Origin: Lineus longissimus
Lineage: Eukaryota; Nemertea; Pilidiophora; Heteronemertea; Lineidae
Assembly: GCF_910592395.1 (NCBI RefSeq)
Contig: NC_088308.1
Coordinates: 1,674,001 to 1,738,000, forward strand
Direction: 5' to 3'
Length of the DNA: 64,000 bases
Part shown: positions 11,835-23,721 of the stretch, piece by piece
Layout: each line of letters opens with the position of its first letter
Numbering within the stretch: position 1 is the stretch's first letter
Position numbers and translations under genes: made by a program
Notes under the pieces: model-generated
The model's database searches: none
The model's input: the letters and a program-made list of their open reading frames with translations, nothing else
Told to the model about the DNA's origin: nothing

Positions 11835-13739
11835 CTAATATTTTTCAGTAGCTTGCTCATAGGATGGTGGTGGCGCAGCATTCGGGCTGTAAAATGGCAA
11901 ACAAATGTTATTATATTAGATAGCAAATAACAAAACAATTGATTCAGTGTTCCAACATCACGAGAACACCTGAATGTTATATCACAACAGCTTGTATCTT
12001 TGTGTTTCAACACACATACAGTTAAATCCTCAAATTAGGCAATCCTAGAGGTCAGTTGACACCATCAGGCGACCTCTGTCAGCCATAGTACATGTACTAA
12101 AGAAATCCGTTGTAAATGGATAAAATGTCTACTCAAGGTGAAATTCAAGAAACTTTATTTTTACAGCAGTGGATTCCTCACAAAAGCAGCTTTTGACTGA
12201 TTCCGTCTTGAACCTTTTTGAAGAAGAAGGTTCACAGTTAAATCACAGGTTCTTCTTCAGTCATCAATAGAAGTAAGTGTGGACAAACTTGACGAGGGAC
12301 GACACTACAGAGAGTCCCATTTTACTATTTGAGAAGAATATTTATAAATGGTACCCACTTAGGATTTGCCTCAGGTGGTGCAGAGGGCGGAGGTCCAGGT
12401 TGCGAATACTCTGTGCCAAACCCTGCCCCATACATGTTTCCTTGTGGTGGTACTCCCACAAAAGGTGGTTGGCTGTAGGGACCACCATATGGTGGTTGCT
12501 GGTTCCCAATATATGGTGCTGGTTGCCCATATGGGGCTAACTGAGGTCCAGTTCCGTAGGGAGTTGTCTGAGGCTCTGTTCCATAGGGTGCTGGCTGGGC
12601 ACCAGCGGGCACTGCCCCAGCTAAAACCACTCCTCCACCTGGCCCTTGTACAACAGTCCCTTGCTGAAAACAGAATATACATGTAGTGTTTTGAGACAAT
12701 TTTTTAATTCCAATTCTAAGGGATACCGGTATGCAATCAATGAAGCAAGAAAAATGCTTACTTCATGTTATCTCTACTACTGAGCAACTGGCAAATGTGA
12801 AAACTGTCCACTGCGAAAACATCCTTTGAGGACATAAGTGCTATATTCGATACGTGAACATACTTGTTAATGCGCATGGTGAACTTTTTAACAGCTAATA
12901 AACTCACCGGTCCGTCAGCCTGCCCTGCTTGTTGTTCTTTCGCCTTCTTGCACATCAAAACAACAAGGACAATACCAATTGTGATGATGATCAGTGAAAC
13001 ACACAACAGAATTGGACCAATGATGCCTAGAGCACTGAAAAGCAAAGAAGGAAACAATACAATTACAAAGTGATTATAATTGGAGTGGTTTCTTTTCATG
13101 TTAATGTGCCAACATAGCCATGTTGCTGCTCAGATAGTCAAAATAAATTGCAGTATTCTTCCTCTTTCCCACATTTACCTCACTGTAATAACAATGATTA
13201 TCAAAATCTTAGACTTAGAGACGAAATTAGGCCAATTTCCAATTGCTTATGAATACTTTTATGAAATTGGCAGGGTACAACGTCGAAGAGTGGATCGTTA
13301 AGTTTGATCTTTTAATGAAAATGGCAACATGGGGTCATTGCATCGTTTGTTGCACATATGCAACCAACTCTCTCGTCAGAAGAGCCTGCAAGAAATTGTT
13401 TCCTGTCACGTAAGAATAGCAACAGCCAAAAAATACTTACAATGTGCTTGATTGACCAGAGTTGCCCACTATAGTCAGCGTTACTCCTGGGAAGAAAATG
13501 AACACGCCAAAGAACAACAAAACCACTCCACAAGCTATTCCAGGTGGCATGGACCTCCCACGTCGGTAGTTTCCAAAACGCACATTTCCTGCTGACCACC
13601 CACTGTGGACGGTCCTGTTGTGACCTATCCGTATCCCGTGATGATGATGATGGCGTCTCGTGAAATTGCCGGCCCTGTGATGGTGGTGGAGTCCACCCCG
13701 ACGGCCGTGCCCTGCTCGTCTACCATGTCTTCTTACCAT
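11835..13739 (-). CDS. Two-TM hairpin protein with Arg/His-rich N-terminus and PPxY tail (paralog 1)
   Basis: Four exons in transcript order: 13739-13441, 13034-12908, 12663-12359, 11886-11835. They total 783 bases (260 residues plus TAG), with intron phases 2, 0 and 2 and GT-AG splice sites. Residues 1-63 are rich in Arg, His and Gly, including a run of six His near 30-35. Two hydrophobic segments lie at about 67-91 and 103-128, joined by a very short loop, followed by a CKKAK stop-transfer. The tail (130-260) is Gly/Pro/Gln/Tyr-rich with repeated APYG and QPPYG units and ends with PPSY (250-253), a WW-domain ligand known for Nedd4-type ubiquitin ligases. The hairpin and basic flank suggest both termini are cytosolic (inference). 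Two downstream paralogs share the exon phases. I do not recognise a named family; the IIGPILL...G pattern in TM2 loosely recalls TMEM200-type proteins, but this is weak. Function unknown. Confidence 0.87.
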
Positions 13740-15128
13740 GATGACTGGTACCGGAGAATTGATAACTCAATCTGAATGAATAAATTACGGATTACAAAAA
13801 AAATCTTTGCCATAGAATGTTCTTTTTCAGTGGGCTGCTGCAGCTGGTCTTGGTGAAGACTTGAATGATGGAAGCTGCCAGCTGAGTGACAGAAAAGGAT
13901 GGCGAAGGTCTTCAGTAAAAGCATGGTGACGTTCATGTCCATGGACATGGCCATCGGCCATGGTCATCATCAATACGCATACACGTCACCGTCCATGATG
14001 AAGTAGGTTACGTAATTAAGTACATCAAATAATTACCACAGTTTAAAGATAAAGTAATTTCAATGGAATATGCTGCATGACACGAGGGCCTTAACATTAC
14101 AGTAGAAAAGAATCATATTGAATTTGGCTACATCACAGGGCTGGGCCAGGCAGGCTCTGGCTCTGAATCTGATGATGATCATGATGGGGCCGGGGCAGGC
14201 GAGGGGGTTGATCCAGCAGCGGCTGGCAGCAGACTTTTGTCTTGACTCTTGCTTGGCGCTGCTACAGCTTAAAGAGCTGTGGTACAGTCTAGAAGCAGTG
14301 TCATCACTGGCGAAATCGACAAAAGTTTGTGAGGGGCCGAGTTTCGTCCAAAAATAGATCTGTTTACACACTCCTGCATGCACTATGGCAATGGCGTATA
14401 CTATTGCACGTCAACTGGTCATTGTCGGACGTCCGTTCGCCAAGAAAACCAAAGGAATCGAAGGATTCATTGAACTCATCAACACATCATTAGTTTTCAG
14501 TGAAGTGCAACTGTATTCCTAGGTAAATCACTTTGGTATATAGAGAGTAAGATTACAATTAACTCACGTTAAAGTTTGAGTTCCGAGGAGGTAGCGTTGT
14601 CGGTTGTCAGTACGTTGGTTTAGGGGCGCAATAACCTAGCTTATAGCGAGCAATTAGTACACTAAGATTTCAGTGATTAACATAATAGTTGCAAGTATTT
14701 GGCATTTTAGACTCATATTTCGTGCTATAATAACTACGTTGTAAACATAATGCTCAAAATTGATTCATGAAAAAGTTGTTAGGGCAATATCAAGCAAGCA
14801 GTAATGGAAAAAAGTGTAATTCCATTAACTGAATATTGTTTTTAGACACTATAACATTTTAGGCCTACTTTTCCGTAAACCACGAGAACAATGTATGTGA
14901 AAAAAACAACACATATAAGTGAGGCGCCGAGTATACAGTAATTGTAAGGTAAAGAAAAGCTCGGTCTCTAAAGTCTGGAGGTCCGGAGTCCGTAACTGTG
15001 ACGGTCACGAGAGTGGCTTGTCCTTACGGATAGATCGAGAGGGCGGTTTGGGGTTCCGCCGACGGTGCTCGCATGCATTAGTCGTATCCCCGAAACCTTT
15101 ACAACGCGAACAAAGCTGGTGGCATCCA
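13740..15128. other. Intergenic region, no gene supported
   Basis: This lies between the first hairpin gene and the minisatellites. It includes a 16-base palindrome CATGTCCATGGACATG near 13934. Open frames at 14060-14383 (minus) and 14118-14357 (plus) overlap each other in opposite directions and show no recognisable domain. The promoter and 5' UTR of the gene ending at 13739 must lie in its left part, but no core promoter motif stands out. Confidence 0.5.
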
Positions 15129-15503
15129 TGACGGTATAGGAATTGACGGTGAGGTAACAAAAAATCTCGTGGCATCCAATGACGGTGAAGGATCTCGTGG
15201 CATATCGGATGCGCATCCGAAGACGGTAAGGGAATTGACGGTGAAGGATCTCGTGGCATATCGGATGCGCATCCGATGACGGTAATTGAAGGTAAAGGAT
15301 CTCGTGGCATATCGGATGCGCATCCGAAGACGGTAAGGGAATTGACGGTGAAGGATCTCGTGGCATATCGGATGCGCATCCGAAGACGGTAAGGGAATTG
15401 ACGGTGAAGGATCTCGTGGCATATCGGATGCGCATCCGAAGACGGTAAGGGAATTGACGGTAAAGGATCTCGTGGCATATCGGATGCGCATCCGAAGACG
15501 GTT
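15129..15503. repeat. 56-base minisatellite with a perfect 16-base palindrome per unit
   Basis: The unit reads as GATCTCGTGGCATA, then the palindrome TCGGATGCGCATCCGA, then AGACGGTAAGGGAATTGACG and GTGAAG. Full palindromes are at 15205, 15261, 15312, 15368, 15424 and 15480, giving steps of 56, 51, 56, 56 and 56. A degenerate left edge begins near 15129 and an AT dinucleotide run follows at about 15503-15521. Because the unit is not a multiple of three yet lacks stops on the minus strand, it creates long false open frames. Confidence 0.92.
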
Positions 15504-15577
15504 TTATATATATATATATGATATTTATTTTTATGTAAGTGCAAGCTCTAGTGAGCTCACACACGACTGTTTGACAG

Positions 15578-15985
15578 TCGTGGCTGCTCCACCGTGCTGA
15601 CAATATGATGAGAGAGATGAGGCAGTCACAGCCAGGCCGAATCAGTCCTGGCTGCTCGATCGTGTTGACAACATGATGAGAGAGATGAGACAGTCACACC
15701 AAGGTCAAATCAGTCTTGGCTGCTCTGACAAGTTGTCAACATGGTGAGAGAGATGAGGCAGTCGCAGTCAGGCCGAATCAGTCCTGGCTGCTCCGCCGTG
15801 TTGACAATATGGTGAGAGAGATAAGACGGTCACAGCCTGGTCAAATCAGTCTTGGCTGCTCTGACAAGTTGTCAACATGGTGAGAGAGATGAGACAGTCA
15901 CAGCCAGGCCGAATCAGTCCTGGCTGCACCACCGTGTTGACAATATGGTGAGAGAGATGAGACGGTCACAACCAGGCCAGGTTTA
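15578..15985. repeat. 68-base tandem repeat, about six copies
   Basis: Units begin with a GGCTGCTC-like block at about 15583, 15651, 15719, 15787, 15855 and 15923, a step of 68 bases. Conserved parts are GTTGACAA.ATG.TGAGAGAGAT, AGACAGTCAC and AATCAGTC.TGGCTGC. Alternate copies share variants (TCTGACAAGTTGTCAACATGG in the third and fifth), suggesting a two-unit higher-order period of 136 bases. No coding content. Confidence 0.88.
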
Positions 15986-16921
15986 AAGCACATATCAATA
16001 TCAAAAGAATCATTTAATTTATAAAGACAATGTATCTTTTCAAATCTAGATACATGAGGAATTTCTTTGATATATCTACTATGACATCTACTCTGATATA
16101 CTTCTAAATATCATACCATAGAAGAGCTATCATTACAAGAAAATATCAGAATGTCCAAAATGGAGCGACTGGAGACGAGACCTCCAGATGCCCATCCTGA
16201 GATCAGCTATACATTATATTCCTATACCTCCTACCCCCAGTGCGACCAGCTCTATCTCCTAGTTACCTCCACTGGTTATGTCAGGATGCCAGATGCCCGG
16301 AGCGACGGGAGATGGAACGCCGAGCACCTCGAGATCCTCGGAGTAACTTGAGGCGACACCGACCGTTTTCAGGTTCAGATGCTCAGAGCGAGACTGTCCC
16401 AGATGGACGCCACGCGAACATCAGGAGATGCTCGTTGGGACTCGAGACAAGGGTGGCACTCTGCCGCGAAGCATTGCACGAACATTAAGACGCCATATGA
16501 TCTGAAGTCAGTTTTATTAGATGAAGAGAGGTAAAACAACCATCACAGAGCTATAACATGAATAACTATCATAACATTGTTGAGAAGTCATGAAGGTAAA
16601 AAATAAAATACATAAAAGTGGATTACATTCATAGCCTGATTATACGATGATCCATTGCGCATCAGCTGCCAATAGGCTACGTGATGGCATCTAATCCATT
16701 ATAAATTTTTACATCCAGTCATGTAATAATACATGTATATATTATCTACACATCGACATTTTTTTAAACAATTAATGGACCGAGACACCCCCTCCCCGGT
16801 ATCATCTTGTTCCTTGTTCTTGTTCCAATCAATATGACGAGTTGATGTCTATATCTATCACAGGGGTTTGCCAGAAGAAAAGGCTCACTGAGCATCGGAC
16901 GACGGGCGGTCGACCTATACT
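15986..16921. other. Non-coding; includes probable 3' UTR of paralog 2
   Basis: A GC-richer block at about 16141-16490 has two overlapping plus-strand open frames (66 and 82 codons) without recognisable motifs; it might be a decayed element but I cannot name it. A minus-strand AATAAA is at about 16513-16518, suitable as a polyadenylation signal for the gene whose stop is at 16922-16924. Confidence 0.4.
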
Positions 16922-18489
16922 TCAATAAGCTGTAGGTAAATTCGGATAGGCTACCATTGGTTGTGGAGCGGAACCATCAGCTATTGGTTGTGAGTAGTCC
17001 GTACTGTAATTTGTGTTGTACCCATACGCCGGTTGTGTACTCGCATCATGTGGTTGAGCAGCACTGTACACTACTGGTTGGCCATGGAGTGTGGCAAGCT
17101 CAACTGGTTGAGTACCAAAGGGTGCAGGTTGGGTACCATAGGGAGCAGGATTGGTAGGCTGGTTTCCAGGTACAGCACTAGTAGTAGTCATAAGAATCTG
17201 ACCATTTGCTCCAACGACAGCCAATCCTCCCCCAGCTTGATTTGTCACTCTCAAAGTTTGACCATTCTGTCCAACCACAGCTGTCCCAGGAGCCACTATT
17301 GCTTCTTGCTGAAAAACCGATAGAAGAGAGATAAGCTTTCTCATGGCCGACTACCATCTTGTCTTATCCCTGCGAGTAACCTCGCATCTTCAACTCTCCT
17401 TTAACTCATTGCCAGCAAAAATTGGCTTCCAAATCGCCTGTCATTCACGCCTTGAGCACTGCATGGAGAGGTTCTAATAGTACACCAGGTATTGCGCTTG
17501 CATTAGTTGTCATTTGGTGTCAGTCACTGATCCTTTGGAGACGAAGGAATATGAGTGTTGTGAGTACACAGAGAGTCGACAAACTATACATTGAGATTCG
17601 GTTTCGCCATACATAAATGTGACTGATTTGATGTCGTAAAATTGAATCGCAAAATCGCATGGTCCAACACCAGTTTGGTATGAGGATCCACTCATGAATG
17701 AGATGTCGATGCCGGGTTAAAATCATTCCCTTTCGGGATTCACGCCAGAGAAAGCCGTCCTCTCATATTGTTTGTAGTGATGGTATAGTCTCATCGAGAT
17801 GAAAATGATTAAAATCTAAAACATGACTTATACCTACCTGGGCCTGGGCATGAAGTCTGTTCTGTGCTTGTAGCTGTTTGTAAAAGATAGTCACCAGAAC
17901 CGCGCCAATTATACACATCAGGCCCCCGACGCTCAGGAGGCAGATACCGACTGTCAAGTCGGATTGCAGGAGACTGGAATAGATGCACGAAAGGTTGATG
18001 ATTCCTTTTGAAAGGATAGCCCAGCCGACTCTGGTAGGCCTTTTATTCATCCTGTGGATTAAAGCTCACAAGTTTTGTCAGCCTGACATCGATCGATCGG
18101 AGGTCTCGTCAAAAATATTGACGGATTGAACGGATTTATATGACACTTAACAGGGGATCGAATCCGTCGTTTGCATCTCGACATAATTATACTGCGTGCG
18201 AGTTGAGGTACACAAGTACGACATCCCCTTTCTTCATTGTCACGACACTGGCGGATACTGTCGTTGATTGGTGTCATGATTTCTGTTACAGGAATACTTA
18301 CTCGTAGGAAATTAAGAACACACCAGCAATGAGAAGGCAAACACCAACACTGAGGAGAATCACTCCGCTGCAGACTTTACTTCCAGCAACTGTGAATCGC
18401 CGCCCTCCATATCCAGTCCGGCGGCCATGGTGGAGACCGCCGTGACGGCGACCGCCTTGATGGCGGCGTCTTTTAGATCCGCTTCCCAT
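16922..18489 (-). CDS. Two-TM hairpin protein (paralog 2), tail without PPxY
   Basis: Three exons in transcript order: 18489-18302, 17973-17838, 17308-16922. They total 711 bases (236 residues plus TGA), with intron phases 2 and 0, identical to the first two introns of its neighbours. The N-terminus (1-38) is Arg/His/Gly-rich and has the GLHHGRR motif seen in paralog 1 (GLHHHHR). Hydrophobic segments lie at about 38-60 and 70-93 with a nine-residue loop. The tail has two VVGQNGQ / VVGANGQ repeats, APYGTQPAPFGTQP units like those of paralog 1, and Tyr/Gln-rich sequence ending PTAY. The fourth exon that supplies PPxY in the other two copies is absent: the frame stops within exon 3 and no PPxY exon was found downstream. 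Unnamed family; probably a small membrane adaptor (inference). Confidence 0.85.
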
Positions 18490-20260
18490 CTGCTATGTAA
18501 TGCGTTGAATCTGAAAAAGAAGGATGACTAAGAAACAAAAGAAACTTACCGGTATACATGAATATCGACGAACAAGTAGATTTGCATAAAATTTATTCAC
18601 GTGAGGAACCGAAATAAAATGGACCGTGATAGTTGATTGCGAATGCGATTTTGGCCCGTGGTTATAGCAGTTTAGAAAACATCCCCCTGGAAAAGGTGTC
18701 CAATCCAATTATTCTGACGTATGGTGGTAAATACATGGTTCTATTGAGAGTCCATGACTCTCAATATATCCGAGATTAAAGTGCATAGTATATGAAATCC
18801 TTTCTTCCCCGGACATTATATCCTCTACTTCACATTTCAAACTTCTACACCGCACTGGTAAAAAGTGAATACTACTGACCTTTGTTCCTCAGGATGGCAT
18901 ATACATAAATTATCTACGTCGAGGCCTATCTTAAAATTCCAATAGATAACACTTCGAATAATTAACACAATCGAATAACGTTCCACAACCCTACTCGTGC
19001 GATACTAGATTCTAAACTGGGAAAAGAGCTATGTACAAGTCAAAAATGTCTGCAAAATGTTTTTGTTTGAAAATCATATGGTTGTGGCACTAAATAGGGC
19101 CTAACTTAAAGAGTCGATCAAATATATTGTACATAGGGGTTTTTATTACAAGGTCATATTTACATGAGCGTTCGTTCAATGTGTTGTGAATGTAAGCAAG
19201 CACGCAATTACCGAATACCGGTAAATTAAGAATTCGCTTCGTTTGACCCTTGTATGACGTCAGCGTTGTTGACTGACGCAAGGGTAAAACCATTTACAAA
19301 ACTACTTAAGTACATAAAAAATGTATGATCATGACGTATGTAACTGCTTTCGGATGTTCGAGACCATAAGCCGTTTCGAGGGCAGCATCCGCCTCGTGAA
19401 CGGGAGAACGAAGAGACCCACGGCTGCGGCCTATTGGTCATTCTGCGCACCAATGGTTGTCAATATACTCCGCCTCTCGCCATTTCAAACCTGTTGGTTG
19501 GCGGAAACTCACGTCTTCGCGCAAAACTCCTCGCAACAGAGACAGGAGATTGGAAGAAAAAGTGTCTCGGAAGGCAGTGTCTGCTGAATCGTCCTTTTAT
19601 TAGCGGTGACACCACAAAAAACATATATTAGCCTACATTTATACGCACAGTAGTTTATTCTCACGAAAAAACAAAATACATAGATGTACGGCAGGTACAG
19701 TACGCATAAAATTATACAATATAATCGAATCAGACTTAAAAAAATGATAAAATGTTCCATTACATTTATGAATATAGATGTACACGTACATGCAAGTCAA
19801 ATAGATGAATTCGTCTCGTGCATCACTCAAGTGTTGTCTATGATCGATAAAAGGCTACACGGTTCTTGTAACACAAAATCTACATAAGATAAAAGGTCAC
19901 TTGATGCGTAGGCTATAGAGCAAAATCAACAACGCAATACTTTAGACTGTTCCCATCTCCTATATTGTCATCACAGCACTTTTCAGTTTGAGAAAATGGT
20001 CTCCCGCCCTCTGAAAATACGGCAACGCCCATTTGTTATGTGTTACCATGTCAGATCCTTTCAGCACTTCAGAAGGTGTCCACCTCCCGTACATGATACA
20101 CGCACGTCATATGACGCCTGTCAGTACTGACAGTACAATGAAAACATGCGATTGAGTGTGTTTTTGTGACAAAAACATTCATTGATACAATCATGGCTAG
20201 TGTCAATAACTGGTATTTCCCTGAGTGAAGATTACAGCCGTGATTGTTGCGGGCACTAGC
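18490..20260. other. Intergenic, no gene seen
   Basis: This contains the upstream region of paralog 2 and the downstream region of paralog 3. Short open frames here (for example near 19321-19587 and 19434-19631 on the plus strand) overlap in different frames and have no domain. A TTTATT (minus-strand AATAAA) near 19596 could serve paralog 3. Nothing else supported. Confidence 0.45.
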
Positions 20261-21885
20261 TCAGACTGCTTCATACATTCCTCTAGTAGCCATCTCGTAT
20301 GTCGGAGGGGGCGCAGTCAAACTGAATTTAAAAGAAAGACAAATCAACTAAACACTTATAAGGTCCTGGTGTCGCAGCGTGAACACTGCGCACAATTAAC
20401 ACAGGGATTCAAAACATTACCGTTGAATGGTAATGATTTGGTCTTTACTGATAGATGTAATTTGACACCATGTAACCCAAGCATAAACATAATCTCGCAC
20501 TGGTGTACCCGGCTCGCGCCCCATGCACCGTAAGACGTGACCAGACAAAGAGGCAACGAAACGAGCCACTCTGTAGATGGGAACATTACGAAACACCGAA
20601 GACCGCGTCTTCTCTCCGTGTAACAAGCATAGACCTCAGTCCTATGACTCAGAGGGTCACTGGTATACTCACTCTGGTGGTTCAGTATGAGGATACCCAT
20701 CACCGGATAGGGGATACCCATCACCGGATACGGGGTACCCATCAACGGATACGGGGCACTCATTACTGGTTGCGGGGTACCCATCACTGGTTTCGGGATA
20801 TGTCATTTCTAAGTCCATTATGGTACCATCCAGCTCATAGGGATCCGGTGCAGTTGGTTCAACATCAGGCTCAAGCGGAATTTCAAATGCTACGCCGCCT
20901 GTCGAGTAAACCATCTGCAAGCTCTCTCCGTCCATCTCAACCACCGTCGAATCGACAGGCTCTGCATCGGCCGTTTCCTGAAGACAAATCAGAGACAGAC
21001 AGAATAGACCCCTAAATTCCAATCTGAGCTGGTCAGTGATGTGAATGGTTGTGATCCTAAAACGAGTCTTGGCCCGAGAGTAGGTGCTCTCTTCAGCCTC
21101 TGTTGGTGTCGCCACACAGCGACCTTGGTGGAAAAGCGCTGATAGAAACAAGCTTTTCGCAGTTGGAGACAATGTACTTACGCTATTAACAACTTGACCA
21201 TAACGTCGTACTCACCGTGCATGGTGTTTCTGCAGTGCTCTTTTTTATACAACAGCAACAAATAATTCCAACTGCCATTAGCAAAAGAGAAATGGATAAG
21301 ACGATTGGACCAACAATTTGAAGATTTCTGGAAAAGAGATGTCTCAACAATTAACAAAATAATTGATAGTCAGGCTCGTTTTGGGTCCCTTAAGACTATA
21401 ACCAAAAACACATTACTTCAAACTTCATAATTTGTTTTCCTATTGCTTAAATCTGTCGCCATAAAAAGACAAGGACACTTGATGTTCGAATCAACTATAG
21501 GTGTTGTTCGAACCTGGCCTTAACACGTGGCATGTTCACTGACTTACTCTACATCTGAATATCCTATGCCAGTCAGCACCGCGCCAGGAATGAATGCCAT
21601 CATGCCAAGAACAAACAGACACGACTGTAGACAAGGTGGGCCGGCTGATCCACGAACACTGCCCCCTCCTCCACCACCAGTCCGACGGCGTCTTCTATTT
21701 CTGCGGGCTCCAAAACCAAATCGTCGGCGTCCGAAACCGACGCCATGTTGATGATGACCAACGTGTCGATGGTGGTGACCGACGCCGTGGCGGTGGTGAC
21801 CGACGCCGTGGCGGTGGCCGATATGTGTCCGTTTCTTGGCTCTGCGCCTTGGTCTGGCCCGGCGACGCCCTCCGCGCCTTGGCAT
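20261..21885 (-). CDS. Two-TM hairpin protein with His-rich repeats, acidic tail and PPxY (paralog 3)
   Basis: Four exons in transcript order: 21885-21548, 21327-21216, 20977-20673, 20321-20261. They total 816 bases (271 residues plus TGA), with intron phases 2, 0 and 2 as in paralog 1. Start is ATG 21885, not the GTG one codon earlier. Residues 1-20 are Arg-rich; 21-50 hold an expanded His repeat (units like HGVGHHRHGVGHH); an Arg run (61-68) and a six-Gly run follow. TMs are at about 86-108 and 117-138, the second starting QIVGPIVLSISLLL and ending in four cysteines (candidate palmitoylation, inference) before KK. Unlike the others the tail is acidic and has DGYP repeats (about 218-245). 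The short last exon gives PPTY (257-260) then EMATRGMYEAV, matching the PPSYEQATEKY end of paralog 1. Exon 3 could also read straight into a TGA, so an isoform without PPxY is possible. Confidence 0.85.
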
Positions 21886-23721
21886 CACTCAAATCGTGTC
21901 CTCCCTGCAAAATGTAACTTCAAGAGAATTTTGGTGGCAAACCATGCATTTTGAAGCTTCATTGGTTAGAATCAATACAATGCTGATGGAGAAGCAGGGA
22001 CGGGAGTGTCAATTCATGGATATAGCCTTGGCAGCTAGGAGGACATTACTAGTTAGCTCCTGACCTTTGTAAACAGCTTATTTACTCAAGACGACCACAC
22101 TGGTGGTACGGGGGCCCCTATCGGCGAATTAGTGCAACTTAATCTGACTTACCTGGCTCCTGCGTCGACTCTCTGTAATAATAAGCCGTTAAAACTTGGA
22201 ATTGAAATACATGCAGAAATTGGACGGGTTTTACCTTAGGTTTTACTCATCAAAACCCCTTGCTTGAAAACGATGGCCCTTTAGCTTTATACTCAGTATT
22301 GACCCTTCTTTTCGGTTGGGTGGGTCCAGTATAGAAAATACATTGGACGTGCATGGACAGCTTGAGTGCGCCACTCATTGGTAACACATCTTGACAAAGA
22401 AGGACGTGTACATGTACGGTAGAAAGGGGTATTTGTAGCCTCGGTTTATTTGTAGCTCTGGCATTGTTTGATGCATAGGGATATCAGTCAATAGCATATG
22501 CAGGGCTACAATTTACCACATTCTACCTTATTACTTCAGTATAGCAAACTCAGATATCCTATAATAAACTCATAGCTTACCTTGATTGCAGGGAAAGGAG
22601 TATTTGTCCTCACTTTGATCCTTTACATTCATGCATAGTGTTGAGAATAACTTTGGCCTACATTAAGGCTCACTAATGATCATGGCAGTGATGGATACTA
22701 TTATACACTCGTAGGTCTATGTATTAGAATGATGTAACTGTTAGGCCCCTAACGAGTCCATTGGGAATTATGCTTAGCGTTTTGTATTGGAAAGGGCCTG
22801 ATCGGCGACCATATTCTTGTTTGAATGCCAGCAGACCGTCAACCAGTCTACGTCATGTATAATAATTAGGCCGACTATATCACGTTCACTTACGACGGCA
22901 TCAACATCAACAATTCCCACTCAGACTCGTATACTGGTGATGCCGCCTCGCTTTTCTGGCGGACATCTTTCCCCTTTACGATTTTGGCACGATTGAGTAG
23001 GCCAAACAATTTTTAATCAAGTTAGCTCAACTGGGTTTTTTTTATGCTACGTTGGATTATTAACAACTAATTGGGAACGTTGCGACTATTGGTTCAATTT
23101 GTACGTTTTCTTGCCACAAACAATAGATTCTGATCTACTATTTCCATGCCATGCTTTTGATTATGATTCACGGTTTCGTTATTATGCAATGCAACTTTAA
23201 TCCAAAGTACATTTTCTTGCCACAAGCTTCTCCTTTGGGTTATGATCCAGTGTGACTTTTATGCCACGACCACTGTTGTGTTTTGTATCTTATAGATGTT
23301 GATCCACTGTTTCTTTTTCACCGTCCTTTAATGTCACTTGTTATCTTACACAATGTCATTGCTTTTCGTCGCTTCGTTCCAATGATCTGCAAGTTGTTGT
23401 TCGTGCGACTTTGCCAAGGGCTTGTGGTAGAGATCAGAGATTGCAAAAACCTAAAGAAATTTAAAGAATGAATGTATTGAATAAAAGTTTGTTTCAGTTT
23501 TGTTTTGTTACATCTTAGAGTAGCAAGCCTCTGAGGTTACATTGGTGAGACCCCAGTCTGCCTTGTAAGGAGAAATCCAACAAAAAAGGTCACCTACTAA
23601 CCGAGACCTTTCCACCAAAACAGACTCGTCGCCCAAGCTGGCATCACTGTGACAAATTCATACAAAAGGCAGATTGTTTGCACAAGCCTAGCCCCTGGTA
23701 CCGTTCTTACAACGTTGGTTA
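21886..23721. other. Intergenic, no gene supported
   Basis: The right flank of paralog 3 and the 3' flank of the phosphatase gene. A plus-strand open frame at 23283-23471 is followed by AATAAA near 23481, which could be the 3' end of an old plus-strand transcript or element, but no motif supports a gene. The motif TTGCCACAA occurs twice nearby (about 23112 and 23218). No RNA gene seen. Confidence 0.4.

Noticed and set aside
12277-12686. Plus-strand frames opposite exon 3 of hairpin paralog 1
   Set aside because: Antisense to a Pro-rich coding exon whose intron phases match two paralogs.
15129-15503. CRISPR-like array
   Set aside because: Units are contiguous tandem repeats without unique spacers, and the genome is eukaryotic.
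14968-15603. 211-, 179- and 130-residue minus-strand frames with repeated CHEIL or YATRSFT motifs
   Set aside because: They are produced by the 56-base minisatellite, whose length is not a multiple of three, so the same peptide appears in all three frames. No gene context.
16141-16490. Plus-strand frames of 66 and 82 residues in a GC-richer block
   Set aside because: No motif, no splice partners, two frames compete, and the block probably overlaps the 3' UTR of the minus-strand gene.
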